Positions 8,158 through 17,581 of a stretch of 64,000 nucleotides of DNA are shown one piece after another. The notes under the pieces are model-generated. The model made no database searches, was not told the origin of the DNA, and saw nothing but the letters and a program-made list of their open reading frames with translations. The translations under genes were made by a program, and so were the position numbers. The stretch is from CAWAND01 sp963807065 (GTDB lineage: Bacteria; Chloroflexota; Anaerolineae; Anaerolineales; E44-bin32): the NCBI GenBank assembly GCA_963807065.1, contig CAWDZQ010000004.1, forward strand, positions 434,001-498,000, read 5' to 3'. Position 1 is the first letter of the stretch, and every line of letters begins with the position of its first letter.

Positions 8158-9669
8158 ATGACTTACACCACCATAATGGTGATATTTGGCGCATCGGGCG
8201 ACCTGACGTCTCGGAAACTGGTCCCCGCCATCTTCAGCCTGTACTGTAAGGGACGCCTTCCGGATGGCTTCCGGATCGTGGGGATGGCCCGCAGTGACAT
8301 GGATGACGCCTCCTTCCGCCAGAACATGCACAAGGGCCTCGAGGAATTCGCTCCAGACAAGATGGACGCCGAGGAGTGGGAGACCTTCTCAAAGCATCTG
8401 AGCTACATCCGTGGCGACTTCAACAATGACGAGTCCATCGACGCTCTCAAGAAGCGCCTTTCCGATCTGGAACAGGAAATCGGCGGCGACGACAACCGCC
8501 TCTACTATCTGGCCACCCCGCCCCAGGTCTACGAACCGATCCTTGACCGCCTGGGTGAAACCGGGATGGTCGAACCCAGCCGGGGATGGCGGCGGGTGGT
8601 GATCGAGAAACCTTTCGGTCACGACCTCGAGTTGGCCGAACACCTCAATCAGGTCGCCCACCGATATCTGGACGAAGAACAGATCTTCCGCATCGACCAC
8701 TACCTTGGTAAAGAGACCGTGCAGAACGTGCTGGTCTTCCGCTTCGCCAACTCGATCTTCGAGCCGATCTGGAATCGGCGCTATATCGACAACGTTCAGA
8801 TCACGGTCGCCGAGGAAGTCGGGGTGGGCCACCGAGGCGGCTTTTACGACCATGTGGGCATCCTGCGGGACATGTTTCAGAATCACCTGATGCAGCTGCT
8901 CTCACTGGTGGCTATGGAACCTCCACCGTCCTTTCAGAGCACGGCCATCCGGAACGAGCGGGTCAAAGTGCTCAGCTCGATCCGCGCCATCCCGCCCGAC
9001 GAGGTCGGGCGCCACAGCGTGCGGGGCCAATACTGGGGATACCGCGACGAGCCGGGGGTGGCCAAGGAATCTGAAACTGCCACCTATGCCGCCCTGCGCT
9101 TGTACATCGACAACTGGCGTTGGCAGGGCGTCCCCTTCTACCTGCGGTCAGGCAAGAGCCTGGCTTCCAAACGCACCGAGATCCGCATCCAGTTCAAGAC
9201 TGTCCCACATTTGATGTTTCCGATGACGCCCGGCGAAACTATTCGGCCCAACGCGCTGGCAATCTGCATCCAGCCCGACGAGGGCATGCACCTCCGGTTT
9301 GAGGCCAAGGTGCCGGACACACAGGCGACCATGCGTTCGGTCGATATGGAATTCCATTACACTGACGCCTTCGGAAAGGGATCGATCCCTGAGGCTTACG
9401 AGCGATTGCTGCTGGACGCCGTCAACGGTGATCCGGCTCTCTTCACCCGGGCCGACACTATCGAGCTTGCGTGGGGCTTGATCGACTCCATTCTGGATGG
9501 TTGGTCGGCCGAGAAGGCCCCCAAACTCCAGAAATACGAGCCTGGCTCATGGGGCCCCGTGGCCGCCGACGATTTTCTGGCCTCGGACAATCGCCAGTGG
9601 TCTTTGGGCTGCGGTGGCGGCCAATCCAAGTCGGCCGCCAACCCGGAGAAGGCAAATCAGGAGGCCTAA
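8158..9669 (+). CDS. zwf: Glucose-6-phosphate 1-dehydrogenase
   Basis: A 503-residue enzyme that oxidises glucose 6-phosphate to 6-phosphogluconolactone with NADP+, the entry step of the oxidative pentose phosphate pathway. Visible motifs are the dinucleotide site GASGDLTSRK (residues 11-20), the substrate signature RIDHYLGKE (178-186) and EKPFGHDLE (about 150-158). The length is normal. A glutaredoxin gene starts 4 bp after the stop, which links NADPH supply to thiol redox control. The other pentose-phosphate genes are not next to it. Confidence 0.96.
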   Translation: MTYTTIMVIFGASGDLTSRKLVPAIFSLYCKGRLPDGFRIVGMARSDMDDASFRQNMHKGLEEFAPDKMDAEEWETFSKHLSYIRGDFNNDESIDALKKRLSDLEQEIGGDDNRLYYLATPPQVYEPILDRLGETGMVEPSRGWRRVVIEKPFGHDLELAEHLNQVAHRYLDEEQIFRIDHYLGKETVQNVLVFRFANSIFEPIWNRRYIDNVQITVAEEVGVGHRGGFYDHVGILRDMFQNHLMQLLSLVAMEPPPSFQSTAIRNERVKVLSSIRAIPPDEVGRHSVRGQYWGYRDEPGVAKESETATYAALRLYIDNWRWQGVPFYLRSGKSLASKRTEIRIQFKTVPHLMFPMTPGETIRPNALAICIQPDEGMHLRFEAKVPDTQATMRSVDMEFHYTDAFGKGSIPEAYERLLLDAVNGDPALFTRADTIELAWGLIDSILDGWSAEKAPKLQKYEPGSWGPVAADDFLASDNRQWSLGCGGGQSKSAANPEKANQEA

Positions 9670-9673
9670 GATT

Positions 9674-9928
9674 GTGAAGAAAAGCACAATTCGAATGTAC
9701 GGGGCGGATTGGTGCGCCGACACACGCTTGGCCAAACGCTTCATGCAGGAGCACGACATCCCCTACGAGTGGATTGACGTCGAGCTTTCAGAAGAGGCGC
9801 GCGCCATGGTCAAGCAGATCAACCACGGCTACGTCAGCGTGCCCACGATCGTGCTCGAGGATGGCACCAGCCTCACCGAGCCCAGCTGGAGCGACCTGGC
9901 GGCCAAGTTCCTGGGTTCGGACAACTAG
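9674..9928 (+). CDS. Glutaredoxin-family protein with CxxT site
   Basis: An 84-residue thioredoxin-fold protein of the mycoredoxin/NrdH-like type, with IRMYGADWCADTRLAKRF at the N-terminus, cis-Pro VPTIV and a C-terminal Trp. The usual CxxC is C-A-D-T, so only the first Cys (about residue 14) is present, suggesting monothiol chemistry. GTG 9674 has a strong AGGAGG (9659-9664) that overlaps the end of zwf. The start region also reads TTGTG-N8-CACAA, resembling the recurring palindrome, but this may be chance within coding sequence. Confidence 0.82.
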   Translation: MKKSTIRMYGADWCADTRLAKRFMQEHDIPYEWIDVELSEEARAMVKQINHGYVSVPTIVLEDGTSLTEPSWSDLAAKFLGSDN

Positions 9929-9965
9929 GGCCTCTGGCACCCCTGCAGGGCGAACCTGGACCTGG

Positions 9966-9992
9966 GCGCCGATCGCTCTCGGCGCTGTTTTT
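9966..9992 (+). terminator. Intrinsic terminator after zwf-glutaredoxin
   Basis: Stem GCGCCGA / TCGGCGC with a six-base loop, followed by TGTTTTTC. Confidence 0.75.
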
Positions 9993-10237
9993 CATCTTTC
10001 CGCCTGGGGCCCCCTCAACGGTCGGCCCCTGCCCCTTGCCGCGGTTAGGTGCCATCAGGGCGGAAGCCCGCCCCCCGTCGCCCCGGGAATCACCTGATCG
10101 TTGTGTGGTCCTCCCTCGGTCACAGCCATCTCCCTCCGAGCAGCGCACAATCTCTACGGGGCCGCCGTTGCCCTTGGCCGGTCATCGGGTACTGTAGGCG
10201 CTCAGTGCTAGGAGCTTGCGGCCAGGGGCTGTTGATT

Positions 10238-10246
10238 TGCTATAAT
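10238..10246 (+). promoter_or_regulatory. Extended -10 promoter of ubiD
   Basis: TGC-TATAAT lies about 30 bp before the ATG; a loose -35 (TTGCGG, 19-bp spacer) is at 10216-10221. Confidence 0.55.
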
Positions 10247-10275
10247 CCCGCCACAGCCGATCCGGAGCCCTTTCC

Positions 10276-11745
10276 ATGCCCATCAACAATCTGCGCGCCT
10301 TCTTGGAGCGTCTGGAGCAGGACCACGAATTGGTCCGCATCAACCATCCTGTCTCGCGCGATCTCGAGATCACGGAAATCACGGACCGCGTCAGCAAGGG
10401 CCCTGCCGCCACCAATAAGGCGCTGCTCTTTGAAAATGTCGAGGGCTTCGACATGCCGGCCGCCATCAACCTGTTCGGCTCAGCGCAGCGCATGTCCGCC
10501 GCCCTGGGCGTGGCCGACCTCGACGAACTCGGGCAGCGGCTGGGCGAGCTGCTCGACTTCAGTCTGCCGCAGGGGTTGGGCGGTATGCTCTCCCGGGGTC
10601 AGGACTTTCTGGGGGCTTTACGCTCGATCGGTTTGGGCCCCTCAAAGGCCCGCAGCGGCCCTGTGCAGGAGGTCGTCGAGAAGGACCACCCCAGCCTGGC
10701 CGGCCTGCCGATCCTGCGCTGCTGGCCCGAGGATGGGGGCCGTTTCATCACCTTGCCGCAGGTCATCACGCGCGATCCAGAATCCGGGGCCCGCAACGTG
10801 GGCATGTACCGCCTTCAGGTTGTAGACGACCTGCGGCTGTTGATGCACTGGCAGCGGCACAAGGGCGGCGCCGAGCACGAGCGAGTGGCTCTGCGAACGC
10901 ACAAGGATAAAATTCCGACCGCCATCGTCTTGGGCGGTGATCCGGCCAGCATCTGGTGCGCCTCTGCGCCGCTGCCGCCCAACATCGACGAATACTTGTT
11001 GTCGGGCTGGGTGCGTGGCAAACCGGTCGAGTTCGTCGACTGCGTCAGCCAGCCCCTCGAGGTCCCCGCACAGGCCGAAATCGTGCTCGAGGGATACGTC
11101 GATCCGCATGAGCACCTGCCTGAGGGACCCTTCGGCGACCACACGGGGTACTACACGCCGGTCGAACCGTTCCCCGTCTTCCACCTGACAGCGCTTACCC
11201 AACGCCGCGATCCCATTTATCCCACCACCATCGTCGGCGTGCCCCCGATGGAAGATGTCTGGATGGGCAAAGCCACCGAACGCCTCTTCTTACCGCTCAT
11301 GCGCCTGTTCATGCCTGAGATCAGGGACGTGTGCATGCCCGCCGAGGGGGTGTTCCACAACCTGGTGCTGGTCTCCATTCGCAAGCGCTACCCAGGTCAC
11401 GCTCGCAAGGTGATGCACGGCCTGTGGGGACTTGGTCTGATGATGCTGGCCAAGTGCCTGGTGGTGGTCGACGAATGGGTGGACGTCCAAGACCCCTCGA
11501 CGTCGGCCTGGCAGGCACTAGGCAATGTCGACTGGTCCCATGACATCGAGCTGGCCCAGGGCCCGGTCGACCATCTGGATCACGCGTCCTACGCACACTC
11601 GTTTGGCGGCAAGATCGGGATCGATGCTACCGCCAAGCTGCCTGAGGAAGGCTACCGCAGGGGCTGGCCGCGCCGGATTGAGATGAGCCCCGAGGTCAAG
11701 TCTCGCGTGGATGGCATCTGGCAACAGCTTGGGTTGGGGAATTGA
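10276..11745 (+). CDS. ubiD: UbiD-family prenyl-FMN-dependent decarboxylase
   Basis: A 489-residue UbiD/MqnL-type decarboxylase. It shows the typical N-terminal NLRAFLERLEQDHELVRI, a central EGPFGDHTGYYTP motif and the conserved YPTTIVGVPPMED segment. The family removes a carboxyl group from prenylated aromatic or naphthoic acids and needs prenyl-FMN made by UbiX; no ubiX is in the window. The nearby UbiA, UbiE and ABC importer genes suggest menaquinone or ubiquinone synthesis or salvage. Start ATG 10276 is preceded by GGAG about 9 bp away. Confidence 0.9.
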   Translation: MPINNLRAFLERLEQDHELVRINHPVSRDLEITEITDRVSKGPAATNKALLFENVEGFDMPAAINLFGSAQRMSAALGVADLDELGQRLGELLDFSLPQGLGGMLSRGQDFLGALRSIGLGPSKARSGPVQEVVEKDHPSLAGLPILRCWPEDGGRFITLPQVITRDPESGARNVGMYRLQVVDDLRLLMHWQRHKGGAEHERVALRTHKDKIPTAIVLGGDPASIWCASAPLPPNIDEYLLSGWVRGKPVEFVDCVSQPLEVPAQAEIVLEGYVDPHEHLPEGPFGDHTGYYTPVEPFPVFHLTALTQRRDPIYPTTIVGVPPMEDVWMGKATERLFLPLMRLFMPEIRDVCMPAEGVFHNLVLVSIRKRYPGHARKVMHGLWGLGLMMLAKCLVVVDEWVDVQDPSTSAWQALGNVDWSHDIELAQGPVDHLDHASYAHSFGGKIGIDATAKLPEEGYRRGWPRRIEMSPEVKSRVDGIWQQLGLGN

Positions 11746-11760
11746 ATCCGCCGTCCAGCT

Positions 11761-12996
11761 CTATCCGACGGCCAGAGCCTGGCGGCCGCGCCGCGTCCAA
11801 AGCACCCCCTGGATGGTCGGGATCAGGCAGATCAGGGCTCCGATCTGGCCGATGGCAGCGTAGCCAAGCGCAGCGAAGGCAAACCCACTCGACAGGCTTC
11901 CGATGGCAGACACCAGGCCCACGAGCGTATCGTTGAGTCCCTGGGTCCGACTGCGCTCTCCGATACCCAGATGGTCGGAAAGCAGCGACGAGCCACCTAC
12001 ATAGCACAGGTTCCACCCAAAGCCGACAAAGAAGAGCGAGACCGCCAGGGGCAGCAGCTCGGACGTCAAGCCGGCGGCCAGGGATGCCGCCATCAGGGTC
12101 AAGCCGCCCGCCAGGATCACCGGGGCGCGCCCAAATCGATCCGCCAGCCGGCCGGAAAGGACGGAGAAGGCGAACATACCCAGCGTGTGTGACGAAATCA
12201 CGATTGACACGCTCGATAGGGGATGCTGGTGGGCCTTCATGTACAAGGCTGTGATGACCATAACCAGCACCATCACCAGCTGCGCACAGACCATGACCGA
12301 CATGGCGAACGCCACCGCCGGATCGCTGAGTACCTTGCGAAGGGTCCGGCCCGAGGTTTCTTGAGCATGGCCAAGCTGTGCTCGGGAGTCGATCTCTGCC
12401 GCCAGGACCTTCGGCTCCGGACGCAGGCCAAAGAACAAGATCGCCGTCGCCGCGACCATCATCAGGGTGGCGGCCAGGAAGCCTCCCGATAGCTCAGGGA
12501 GGCCCAAGCCGGCCATCCAAGCGCCCGATGGGCCCACGATTAGCGGGCCAAGGATGGCGCCAATCGTCCCCCCAAACACCACCATCGACAGCGCCCGGGC
12601 ACGGCTCGCCGACGGATGGACTTCTGCCGCCGCAAAGCGCCCTTGATCCGTGGCCGCCCTCGAGGCACCCATCAGCGTCATCCCTGCGATCAAGATCCAG
12701 AAACCCCCAACCAGCACACCGCCCGTGGCGATCGCAGCCCCGACGATGCCCAGAGCCGCCCCCGCCAGCAAGCCCGGGCGGCGGCCGAACTTCTCCATCA
12801 ATGCGCCCCAGATGAAGGCCGACAAGGCCACACCCGCCAGTTGGCTGGCGGAGGGGATCCCCGCCCACGCCGGCCGCCCAGATAGCTCCGCCCCGACGAT
12901 GGACGACAGGGTGACCGATGCGAACAACGCCGCCGAGGCCATGCTCTGCGTGGCGAATAGGGTTCGAGTGATGCGAATTGCTGGAGACGGGGCCAT
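11761..12996 (-). CDS. MFS transporter
   Basis: A 411-residue major facilitator protein with about 12 hydrophobic segments. The loop 2-3 motif variant GALMEKFGRRPGLLAG and the second-half repeat SGRLADRFGRAPVILAGG are characteristic. The substrate cannot be told from sequence. The frame is open for 66 more codons upstream, but ATG 12996 is supported by a -10-like TACAAT (13004-13009) only 7 nt upstream. It converges on ubiD with a 15-bp gap and diverges from the molybdopterin oxidoreductase. Confidence 0.88.
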   Translation of the reverse strand: MAPSPAIRITRTLFATQSMASAALFASVTLSSIVGAELSGRPAWAGIPSASQLAGVALSAFIWGALMEKFGRRPGLLAGAALGIVGAAIATGGVLVGGFWILIAGMTLMGASRAATDQGRFAAAEVHPSASRARALSMVVFGGTIGAILGPLIVGPSGAWMAGLGLPELSGGFLAATLMMVAATAILFFGLRPEPKVLAAEIDSRAQLGHAQETSGRTLRKVLSDPAVAFAMSVMVCAQLVMVLVMVITALYMKAHQHPLSSVSIVISSHTLGMFAFSVLSGRLADRFGRAPVILAGGLTLMAASLAAGLTSELLPLAVSLFFVGFGWNLCYVGGSSLLSDHLGIGERSRTQGLNDTLVGLVSAIGSLSSGFAFAALGYAAIGQIGALICLIPTIQGVLWTRRGRQALAVG

Positions 12997-13003
12997 AGCG
13001 CAC

Positions 13004-13009
13004 CATTGT
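13004..13009 (-). promoter_or_regulatory. -10 element of MFS gene, likely leaderless
   Basis: Minus-strand TACAAT ends 7 nt before ATG 12996; the -35 is weak. The spacing matches other short-leader promoters in this window. Confidence 0.45.
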
Positions 13010-13147
13010 AACTGGAATTCTGCCACCGGGCATCCCCCAGACAAGCAGGGGTAAGATGGAAAGACTGGGAAGGACGCGTAATCTCCTCGTAAGCCAGGAG
13101 TCCTAGAGTGAATGGGTAGCACGCTCAAAATGCGGAGGAACTTGCCC

Positions 13148-14755
13148 ATGAAACGGATGTGGATCTTATCGGCGGCGGCACTCGGCCTGCTCACGGGAAT
13201 TGCCGTCGTCGCCTTGAACTACCTGGGTTTGCAGTGGCTGAAGCTGCCCTTCATCCCCTTCGATAGCTTCGATTGGATGACGCGTGCCCTGCCCGGCGTA
13301 ATCATCACGACCGTCATTCACACGATGGTTTCGCTGATTCGCGGGCTCAACCTGGGTTCTACCGACACAACCGCCAAGCTCATCGAACAGACCATTGCCA
13401 TCAGCCAGTTCATCGTTGGCGGTGCCGTGTTTGGCGTGGTGCTCGCCTATGCCTTGCGGATGCGGCCGGAACGGCGCGGCCTGATCAGCCTGGTTGGCGG
13501 CGGCTTGGTGGCCCTGATTTCGATACTGGTGGAAATCGCTCTGGGCATGCCGCCCGTCGGCTGGCTGATCACCGTGCTGTGGATCGCCGCCCTCGGGCTG
13601 GCCTGGAGTTACTCGCTCACCTGGTTGCTGCTTGGGGTCGGCCGAGCCCATGAAGAAGCTACCGACATCGGGGTCGTAGATCGGAGGCAATTCCTGTATG
13701 TCCTTGGCGCTAGCCTGGGCATCGGCCTTGGCTCGTACGCCCTGGCGTCGATCCGCGGAGGACCAAGCCAGACGGCCTCCGCCACGGCTGCTCCCCAGAA
13801 CAGTGGCGGGGGTGACACCTCGGGCCCAGCCGCTTCGCCTCCCCAGGCTATGCTCGAAGCTCGCATCCAGCCTGCGCCGGGCACGCGTCCGGAACTGACC
13901 TCCAACGCCGATTTTTACCGGATCGACATCAACACGCTCCCGCCTGCGCTTGACGGATCGGCTTGGGAGATGAAGTTCGATGGCCTGGTGGTCCAACCCG
14001 CCACCTACAAGATCCAGGACCTGGTCAACCGCCCTTCGACAAGCCAGGTCGTGACGATGCAGTGCATTTCGAATCCGGTCGGCGGGGACCTGACCAGCAC
14101 AGCCCGTTGGACCGGCGTGCCGCTCAGGAACCTGCTCGCCGAAGTCGGTCTGCGCGAAGGCGCCACGGCCATCCAGATGGAAGCCGCCGACGGCTTCTAT
14201 GAGAGCCTGACCATCGAAGAAGCCATGGATGAGCGGGTGCTCTTGGTTCACTCCATGGGCGGCGTGCCGCTGCCCACCGAGCATGGTTTTCCACTCCGCA
14301 TTTACATCCCGGGCCACTACGGCATGAAGCAACCCAAGTGGATCACCCACATGGAAGCCATTGACAACAGCGGCCGGGGATACTGGGTCGAGCGCGGCTG
14401 GAGCCAGACCGCCATCCCCAACACCACATCGGTTATCGATACGGTGGCCGTCGACCAGCCCGATCCCGACACCGGCAAGGTCCCGGTGGGCGGCATTGCC
14501 TGGGCCGGCATGCGGGGCATCAGCAAGGTTGAGCTTTCGGTGGACCAGGGAACTTGGAATGAGGTCGAGCTGCGGCTGCCGCCTCTCAGCCCGCTGACTT
14601 GGGTTCAGTGGCGCACTGAGTGGGCGCCCACCCCGGGCACGCACGAGTTCCAGGTTCGTGCCTACGACGGCAACGGCGACCTTCAGGCGACGAGCAAGGG
14701 CGATCCCTATCCCAACGGCGCCACCGGCACCGACAGCATGCGGGTCCGCGTCTGA
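13148..14755 (+). CDS. Membrane-anchored molybdopterin oxidoreductase
   Basis: A 535-residue protein. Residues 1-170 hold about five membrane helices. A twin-arginine-like stretch DRRQFLYVLGAS (Arg179-180) precedes another hydrophobic segment. The C-terminal half is a sulfite oxidase/YedY-type Moco domain with the molybdenum-ligand Cys306 in MQCISNPVGG, a YIPGHYGMKQPKW motif and a dimerisation-like Ig domain. The YedY relative MsrP reduces methionine sulfoxide; other members are sulfite or unknown oxidoreductases. GGAGG lies 9 bp before ATG 13148. An in-frame ATG 13112 lacks a ribosome site. The quinone genes downstream suggest that electrons exchange with the quinone pool (inference). Confidence 0.85.
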   Translation: MKRMWILSAAALGLLTGIAVVALNYLGLQWLKLPFIPFDSFDWMTRALPGVIITTVIHTMVSLIRGLNLGSTDTTAKLIEQTIAISQFIVGGAVFGVVLAYALRMRPERRGLISLVGGGLVALISILVEIALGMPPVGWLITVLWIAALGLAWSYSLTWLLLGVGRAHEEATDIGVVDRRQFLYVLGASLGIGLGSYALASIRGGPSQTASATAAPQNSGGGDTSGPAASPPQAMLEARIQPAPGTRPELTSNADFYRIDINTLPPALDGSAWEMKFDGLVVQPATYKIQDLVNRPSTSQVVTMQCISNPVGGDLTSTARWTGVPLRNLLAEVGLREGATAIQMEAADGFYESLTIEEAMDERVLLVHSMGGVPLPTEHGFPLRIYIPGHYGMKQPKWITHMEAIDNSGRGYWVERGWSQTAIPNTTSVIDTVAVDQPDPDTGKVPVGGIAWAGMRGISKVELSVDQGTWNEVELRLPPLSPLTWVQWRTEWAPTPGTHEFQVRAYDGNGDLQATSKGDPYPNGATGTDSMRVRV

Positions 14756-14794
14756 CCGTTACAAGCACCGACATCACGAACTGAACTGGACCTT

Positions 14795-14833
14795 CCGGCC
14801 GCTAGTTCAACGAGTTCTCGAACCAGCGGCCGG
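14795..14833. terminator. Long hairpin upstream of ubiA
   Basis: CCGGCCGCT pairs with AGCGGCCGG, and an inner GTTC/GAAC stem continues it. There is no U-tract. It may end the oxidoreductase transcript; a TAGAAT -10-like box (14870-14875) follows for ubiA. Confidence 0.45.
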
Positions 14834-14920
14834 TTCGATTCCCACCCATCGACCGCTCTCCGGCCATGTTAGAATGCATCTGTGGTCTAAACCCCAGCCG
14901 AACCCCTTCTTGGACTCAGC

Positions 14921-15805
14921 ATGCGTGTCCTAAAGAACACCCGAGCGTTTCTCGAGCTGATCAAGTTCGAGCACACCATCTTCGCGCTCCCATTCGCTTA
15001 TCTGGGGATGATCTTGGCGGCGCGCGGCCTTCCCAGCTTGCACGCCTTCGTGTGGATCACCTTGGCCATGGTCGCCGCACGTACACTCGCCATGGGGGCC
15101 AACCGTCTGGCGGACCGGGAGCTGGATGCCCGCAACCCGCGAACGGCCAACCGGCCGTTGGTGGTGGGAAAAATCTCGGTCCCAACGGCGTGGCTGGGAA
15201 TGGCCTTTTCAGGCGCCTTGCTGACCCTTTCGGCCTATCTACTCGGGCCGCTCCCCTTTAGACTGCTGCCGGGTGCTTTACTCTTCATCCTGGGTTACCC
15301 ATTCGCCAAGCGCTTCACCAGCCTTTCGCACCTCATCCTGGGGTTCACCGATGGACTGGCACCCATGGGCGCATGGGCGGCCATCCGTGGCTCGCTCTTC
15401 ACTCCCTCCGACCTGCCCGCCTGGCTGTTGCTGGGCGTGGTCACGTTCTGGATCGGCGGCTTCGACATGATCTACGCCTGCCAGGACGTGGATGTCGACC
15501 GCCGAGAAGGCCTCCACGCCGCCCCGGCCATCTACGGCATTCCGAATGCTTTGCGCCTCTCTATTGCCTGCCACGTCGTGACCGGCCTGCTGCTCATTGC
15601 CTTGGGCTGGAGTCTGCACCTAGGCCTTCCCTTCTGGCTGGGGACGCTTGTCACCCTCGGCTTGTTGGCGTACGAGCATGTGCTGGTCACGCCCAATGAC
15701 CTGAGCCGGCTGGATTTCGCGTTCTTCAATCTCAACAGTGTTATCAGCCTCACCCTGCTCACCGGCACACTGGTCGCCCAGCTGTTGCCTGCGTTGAGAG
15801 TATAA
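14921..15805 (+). CDS. ubiA: UbiA-family prenyltransferase (MqnP/UbiA type)
   Basis: A 294-residue integral membrane enzyme that transfers a polyprenyl chain to an aromatic ring. The first Asp-rich motif NRLADRELDARNPRTANRP (residues 61-79) and the second (DVDVDRR, Asp189/191/193) bind Mg-diphosphate. About eight to nine hydrophobic helices are present. The sequence is closer to the 4-hydroxybenzoate/naphthoate group (UbiA, MqnP) than to MenA by eye. It starts a rightward operon: lipoprotein (12 bp gap), ATPase, permease, UbiE. Confidence 0.9.
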   Translation: MRVLKNTRAFLELIKFEHTIFALPFAYLGMILAARGLPSLHAFVWITLAMVAARTLAMGANRLADRELDARNPRTANRPLVVGKISVPTAWLGMAFSGALLTLSAYLLGPLPFRLLPGALLFILGYPFAKRFTSLSHLILGFTDGLAPMGAWAAIRGSLFTPSDLPAWLLLGVVTFWIGGFDMIYACQDVDVDRREGLHAAPAIYGIPNALRLSIACHVVTGLLLIALGWSLHLGLPFWLGTLVTLGLLAYEHVLVTPNDLSRLDFAFFNLNSVISLTLLTGTLVAQLLPALRV

Positions 15806-15817
15806 AGGAGCTTATGC

Positions 15818-16777
15818 ATGATCAAACGCTTGCTCGGCTGCCTGGGGGTTCCCTGCCTGCTGCTTACCCTCATCCTCAGCGCCTGCTCGGGGGGAACGTC
15901 GGGCGGTCGCACCGTGCGCGTCGCCGTTCTGCCCATTCTCGATGCCCTGCCTATGTACGTCGCCGAGGCGGAAGGCTATTTTGCACAGGAAGGCGTTCAA
16001 GTTCAGTTCATCCCGGTGTCGTCGGCCGCCGAACGGGACCAGCTGATGCAGTCCGAACAGGCCGACGCCATGATCAACGATCTGGTTTCCACCATGCTTT
16101 ACAACAAGGACCAAACCCAGATCCAAATCGTGGATTTCGCTCGCACAGCTTCGGCGGATTTCCCCCAATACCGCGTTCTTGCCGCCAAAGACAGCGGGAT
16201 TGAAACCGTCGCCGATCTGAAAGGCGTGGAAATCGGCGTCTCAGAAGGGACCGTCATCGAGTACACGACGGATCGCTTGCTGGAGAACGCCGGCTTCGCT
16301 CCGGAGGACATCCAGATCCTGGCCGTGCCCAAGATCCCGGATCGGATGGCGCTGCTCAACTCGGGTGAACTCAAGGCTGCCAACTTGCCGGACCCGCTGG
16401 CTTCGCTAGCGATCCAACAGGGGGCCAGGGTGATTGTGGACGACAGCTCAGACCCTCCCATCGGCAACAGTGTGATTTCTTTCCGCACGGCCTTCATCAA
16501 TGACCAGCCTCAGGCCGTCCGCGGGTTTTTGGCCGCGGTCCAGAAGGCAGCTGCCGATGTCAACGCCGACAAGTCCAAGTGGTCCGACCTGCTGACCGAG
16601 AAGAGCCTGGTTCCTGCCCCGCTTCTCGGCAGCTACCAGATCCCCGACTTCCCCAACGGGAGTGTGCCGACTCAGGCGCAGTTCGAAGATGTGCTGGCCT
16701 GGACCCACGATAAAGCGCTCGTCGAAACCGACGTGAGCTATGCAGACTCAGTCACCGCTGACTACCTGCCGCACTAG
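15818..16777 (+). CDS. ABC importer substrate-binding lipoprotein (NMT1/SsuA-like)
   Basis: A 319-residue periplasmic-binding lipoprotein. The lipobox LSAC places the lipidated Cys at residue 23. The mature protein starts VRVAVLPILDALPMYVAEAEGYF, the typical start of SsuA/ThiY/NMT1-type binding proteins, and continues with ADAMINDLVS and VADLKGVEIGVSEGT. The fold family includes MqnA/MqnD, enzymes of the futalosine menaquinone route. Its place between ubiA and ubiE suggests that the ligand is an aromatic quinone precursor; this is inference, and sulfonates, pyrimidines or nitrate are alternatives. Confidence 0.85.
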   Translation: MIKRLLGCLGVPCLLLTLILSACSGGTSGGRTVRVAVLPILDALPMYVAEAEGYFAQEGVQVQFIPVSSAAERDQLMQSEQADAMINDLVSTMLYNKDQTQIQIVDFARTASADFPQYRVLAAKDSGIETVADLKGVEIGVSEGTVIEYTTDRLLENAGFAPEDIQILAVPKIPDRMALLNSGELKAANLPDPLASLAIQQGARVIVDDSSDPPIGNSVISFRTAFINDQPQAVRGFLAAVQKAAADVNADKSKWSDLLTEKSLVPAPLLGSYQIPDFPNGSVPTQAQFEDVLAWTHDKALVETDVSYADSVTADYLPH

Positions 16778-16807
16778 AGTCGTGCACCTTTCGCCCCGGG
16801 CGGACGG

Positions 16808-17581
16808 ATGATCGATCTCCGGGATGTCAGCTTCCGCTACGTCGACGGACGGCCGGTCTTTCGCCATTTTTCGTGGCAGGTTGACCAGGGAGAAGCCTGG
16901 AGTGTGCTTGGGCCTTCGGGCTGTGGCAAGTCAACCCTGCTGTATCTTCTGGCCGGGCTGCGGCAACCTATTGAAGGCGAAATCTGGGTGGCCGGAGAGC
17001 TGCTCACCCGGCCACGCCCCAAGACGGGGTTGATCCTCCAGGATTATGGCCTGCTGCCCTGGGCGAGTGTGCGCGAAAACATCGCCTTGGGGCTGCGCAT
17101 TCGAGGCTTCTATGGCCCCGACGGGACGCACGCTCCTCAAGGCGAAACCGTGGGGGGCATTCGGCAGCACGTCGAGCCCTGGCTTGACCGGCTTGGCCTG
17201 GGCGCCGTGGCGGAGAGCTTCCCCGGCCAAATTTCCGGCGGTCAGCGACAGCGAACCGCCATTGCCCGCACCCTCGCCCTGCATCCGGACCTGCTTCTCA
17301 TGGATGAGCCTTTCGCCTCGCTGGATGCGCCCACCCGCGAGGGGCTGCAGAACCTGACCCTTGAGCTTCGCCTGGAGCGCGGCCTGACCACGGTCATGGT
17401 CACGCATGCCATCGAAGAAGCCGCCCTGATGGGCACACGGGTCCTCGTCCTTGCAGATCTCCCAAACTCACATCCCGCCATCTTCGACAATCCCGGGGCC
17501 GCCACGCCCGGGTATCGAAGCCGAGGCGCCTACACGGACATGGTGAATAGGCTCCGGCAGGCTCTGGAGCGTGCCGCATGA
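16808..17581 (+). CDS. ABC importer ATPase (SsuB/TauB type)
   Basis: A 257-residue nucleotide-binding subunit: Walker A GPSGCGKS (35-42), Q-loop LILQDYGLLPW, signature ISGGQRQR (142-149), Walker B LLLMDEP (162-168) and H-loop VTHAIEEA. It belongs to the nitrate/sulfonate/taurine family, matching the adjacent binding protein and permease. The stop overlaps the permease start by 4 bp (ATGA), showing tight translational coupling. Confidence 0.94.
   Translation: MIDLRDVSFRYVDGRPVFRHFSWQVDQGEAWSVLGPSGCGKSTLLYLLAGLRQPIEGEIWVAGELLTRPRPKTGLILQDYGLLPWASVRENIALGLRIRGFYGPDGTHAPQGETVGGIRQHVEPWLDRLGLGAVAESFPGQISGGQRQRTAIARTLALHPDLLLMDEPFASLDAPTREGLQNLTLELRLERGLTTVMVTHAIEEAALMGTRVLVLADLPNSHPAIFDNPGAATPGYRSRGAYTDMVNRLRQALERAA

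Larger units (their letters stand above)
9929..10275. other. Intergenic stretch before ubiD
   Basis: About 347 bp with no gene seen. It contains a terminator near 9966-9992 and an extended -10 promoter for ubiD at 10238-10246. The rest shows no clear structure. Confidence 0.5.

Noticed and set aside
9672..9689. TTGTG-N8-CACAA at the glutaredoxin start as an eighth palindrome copy
   Set aside because: It lies in coding sequence with a mismatch; chance is likely, so it is only mentioned.
13166..14644. 492-residue frame opposite the molybdopterin oxidoreductase
   Set aside because: Low-complexity shadow of a clearly real gene.
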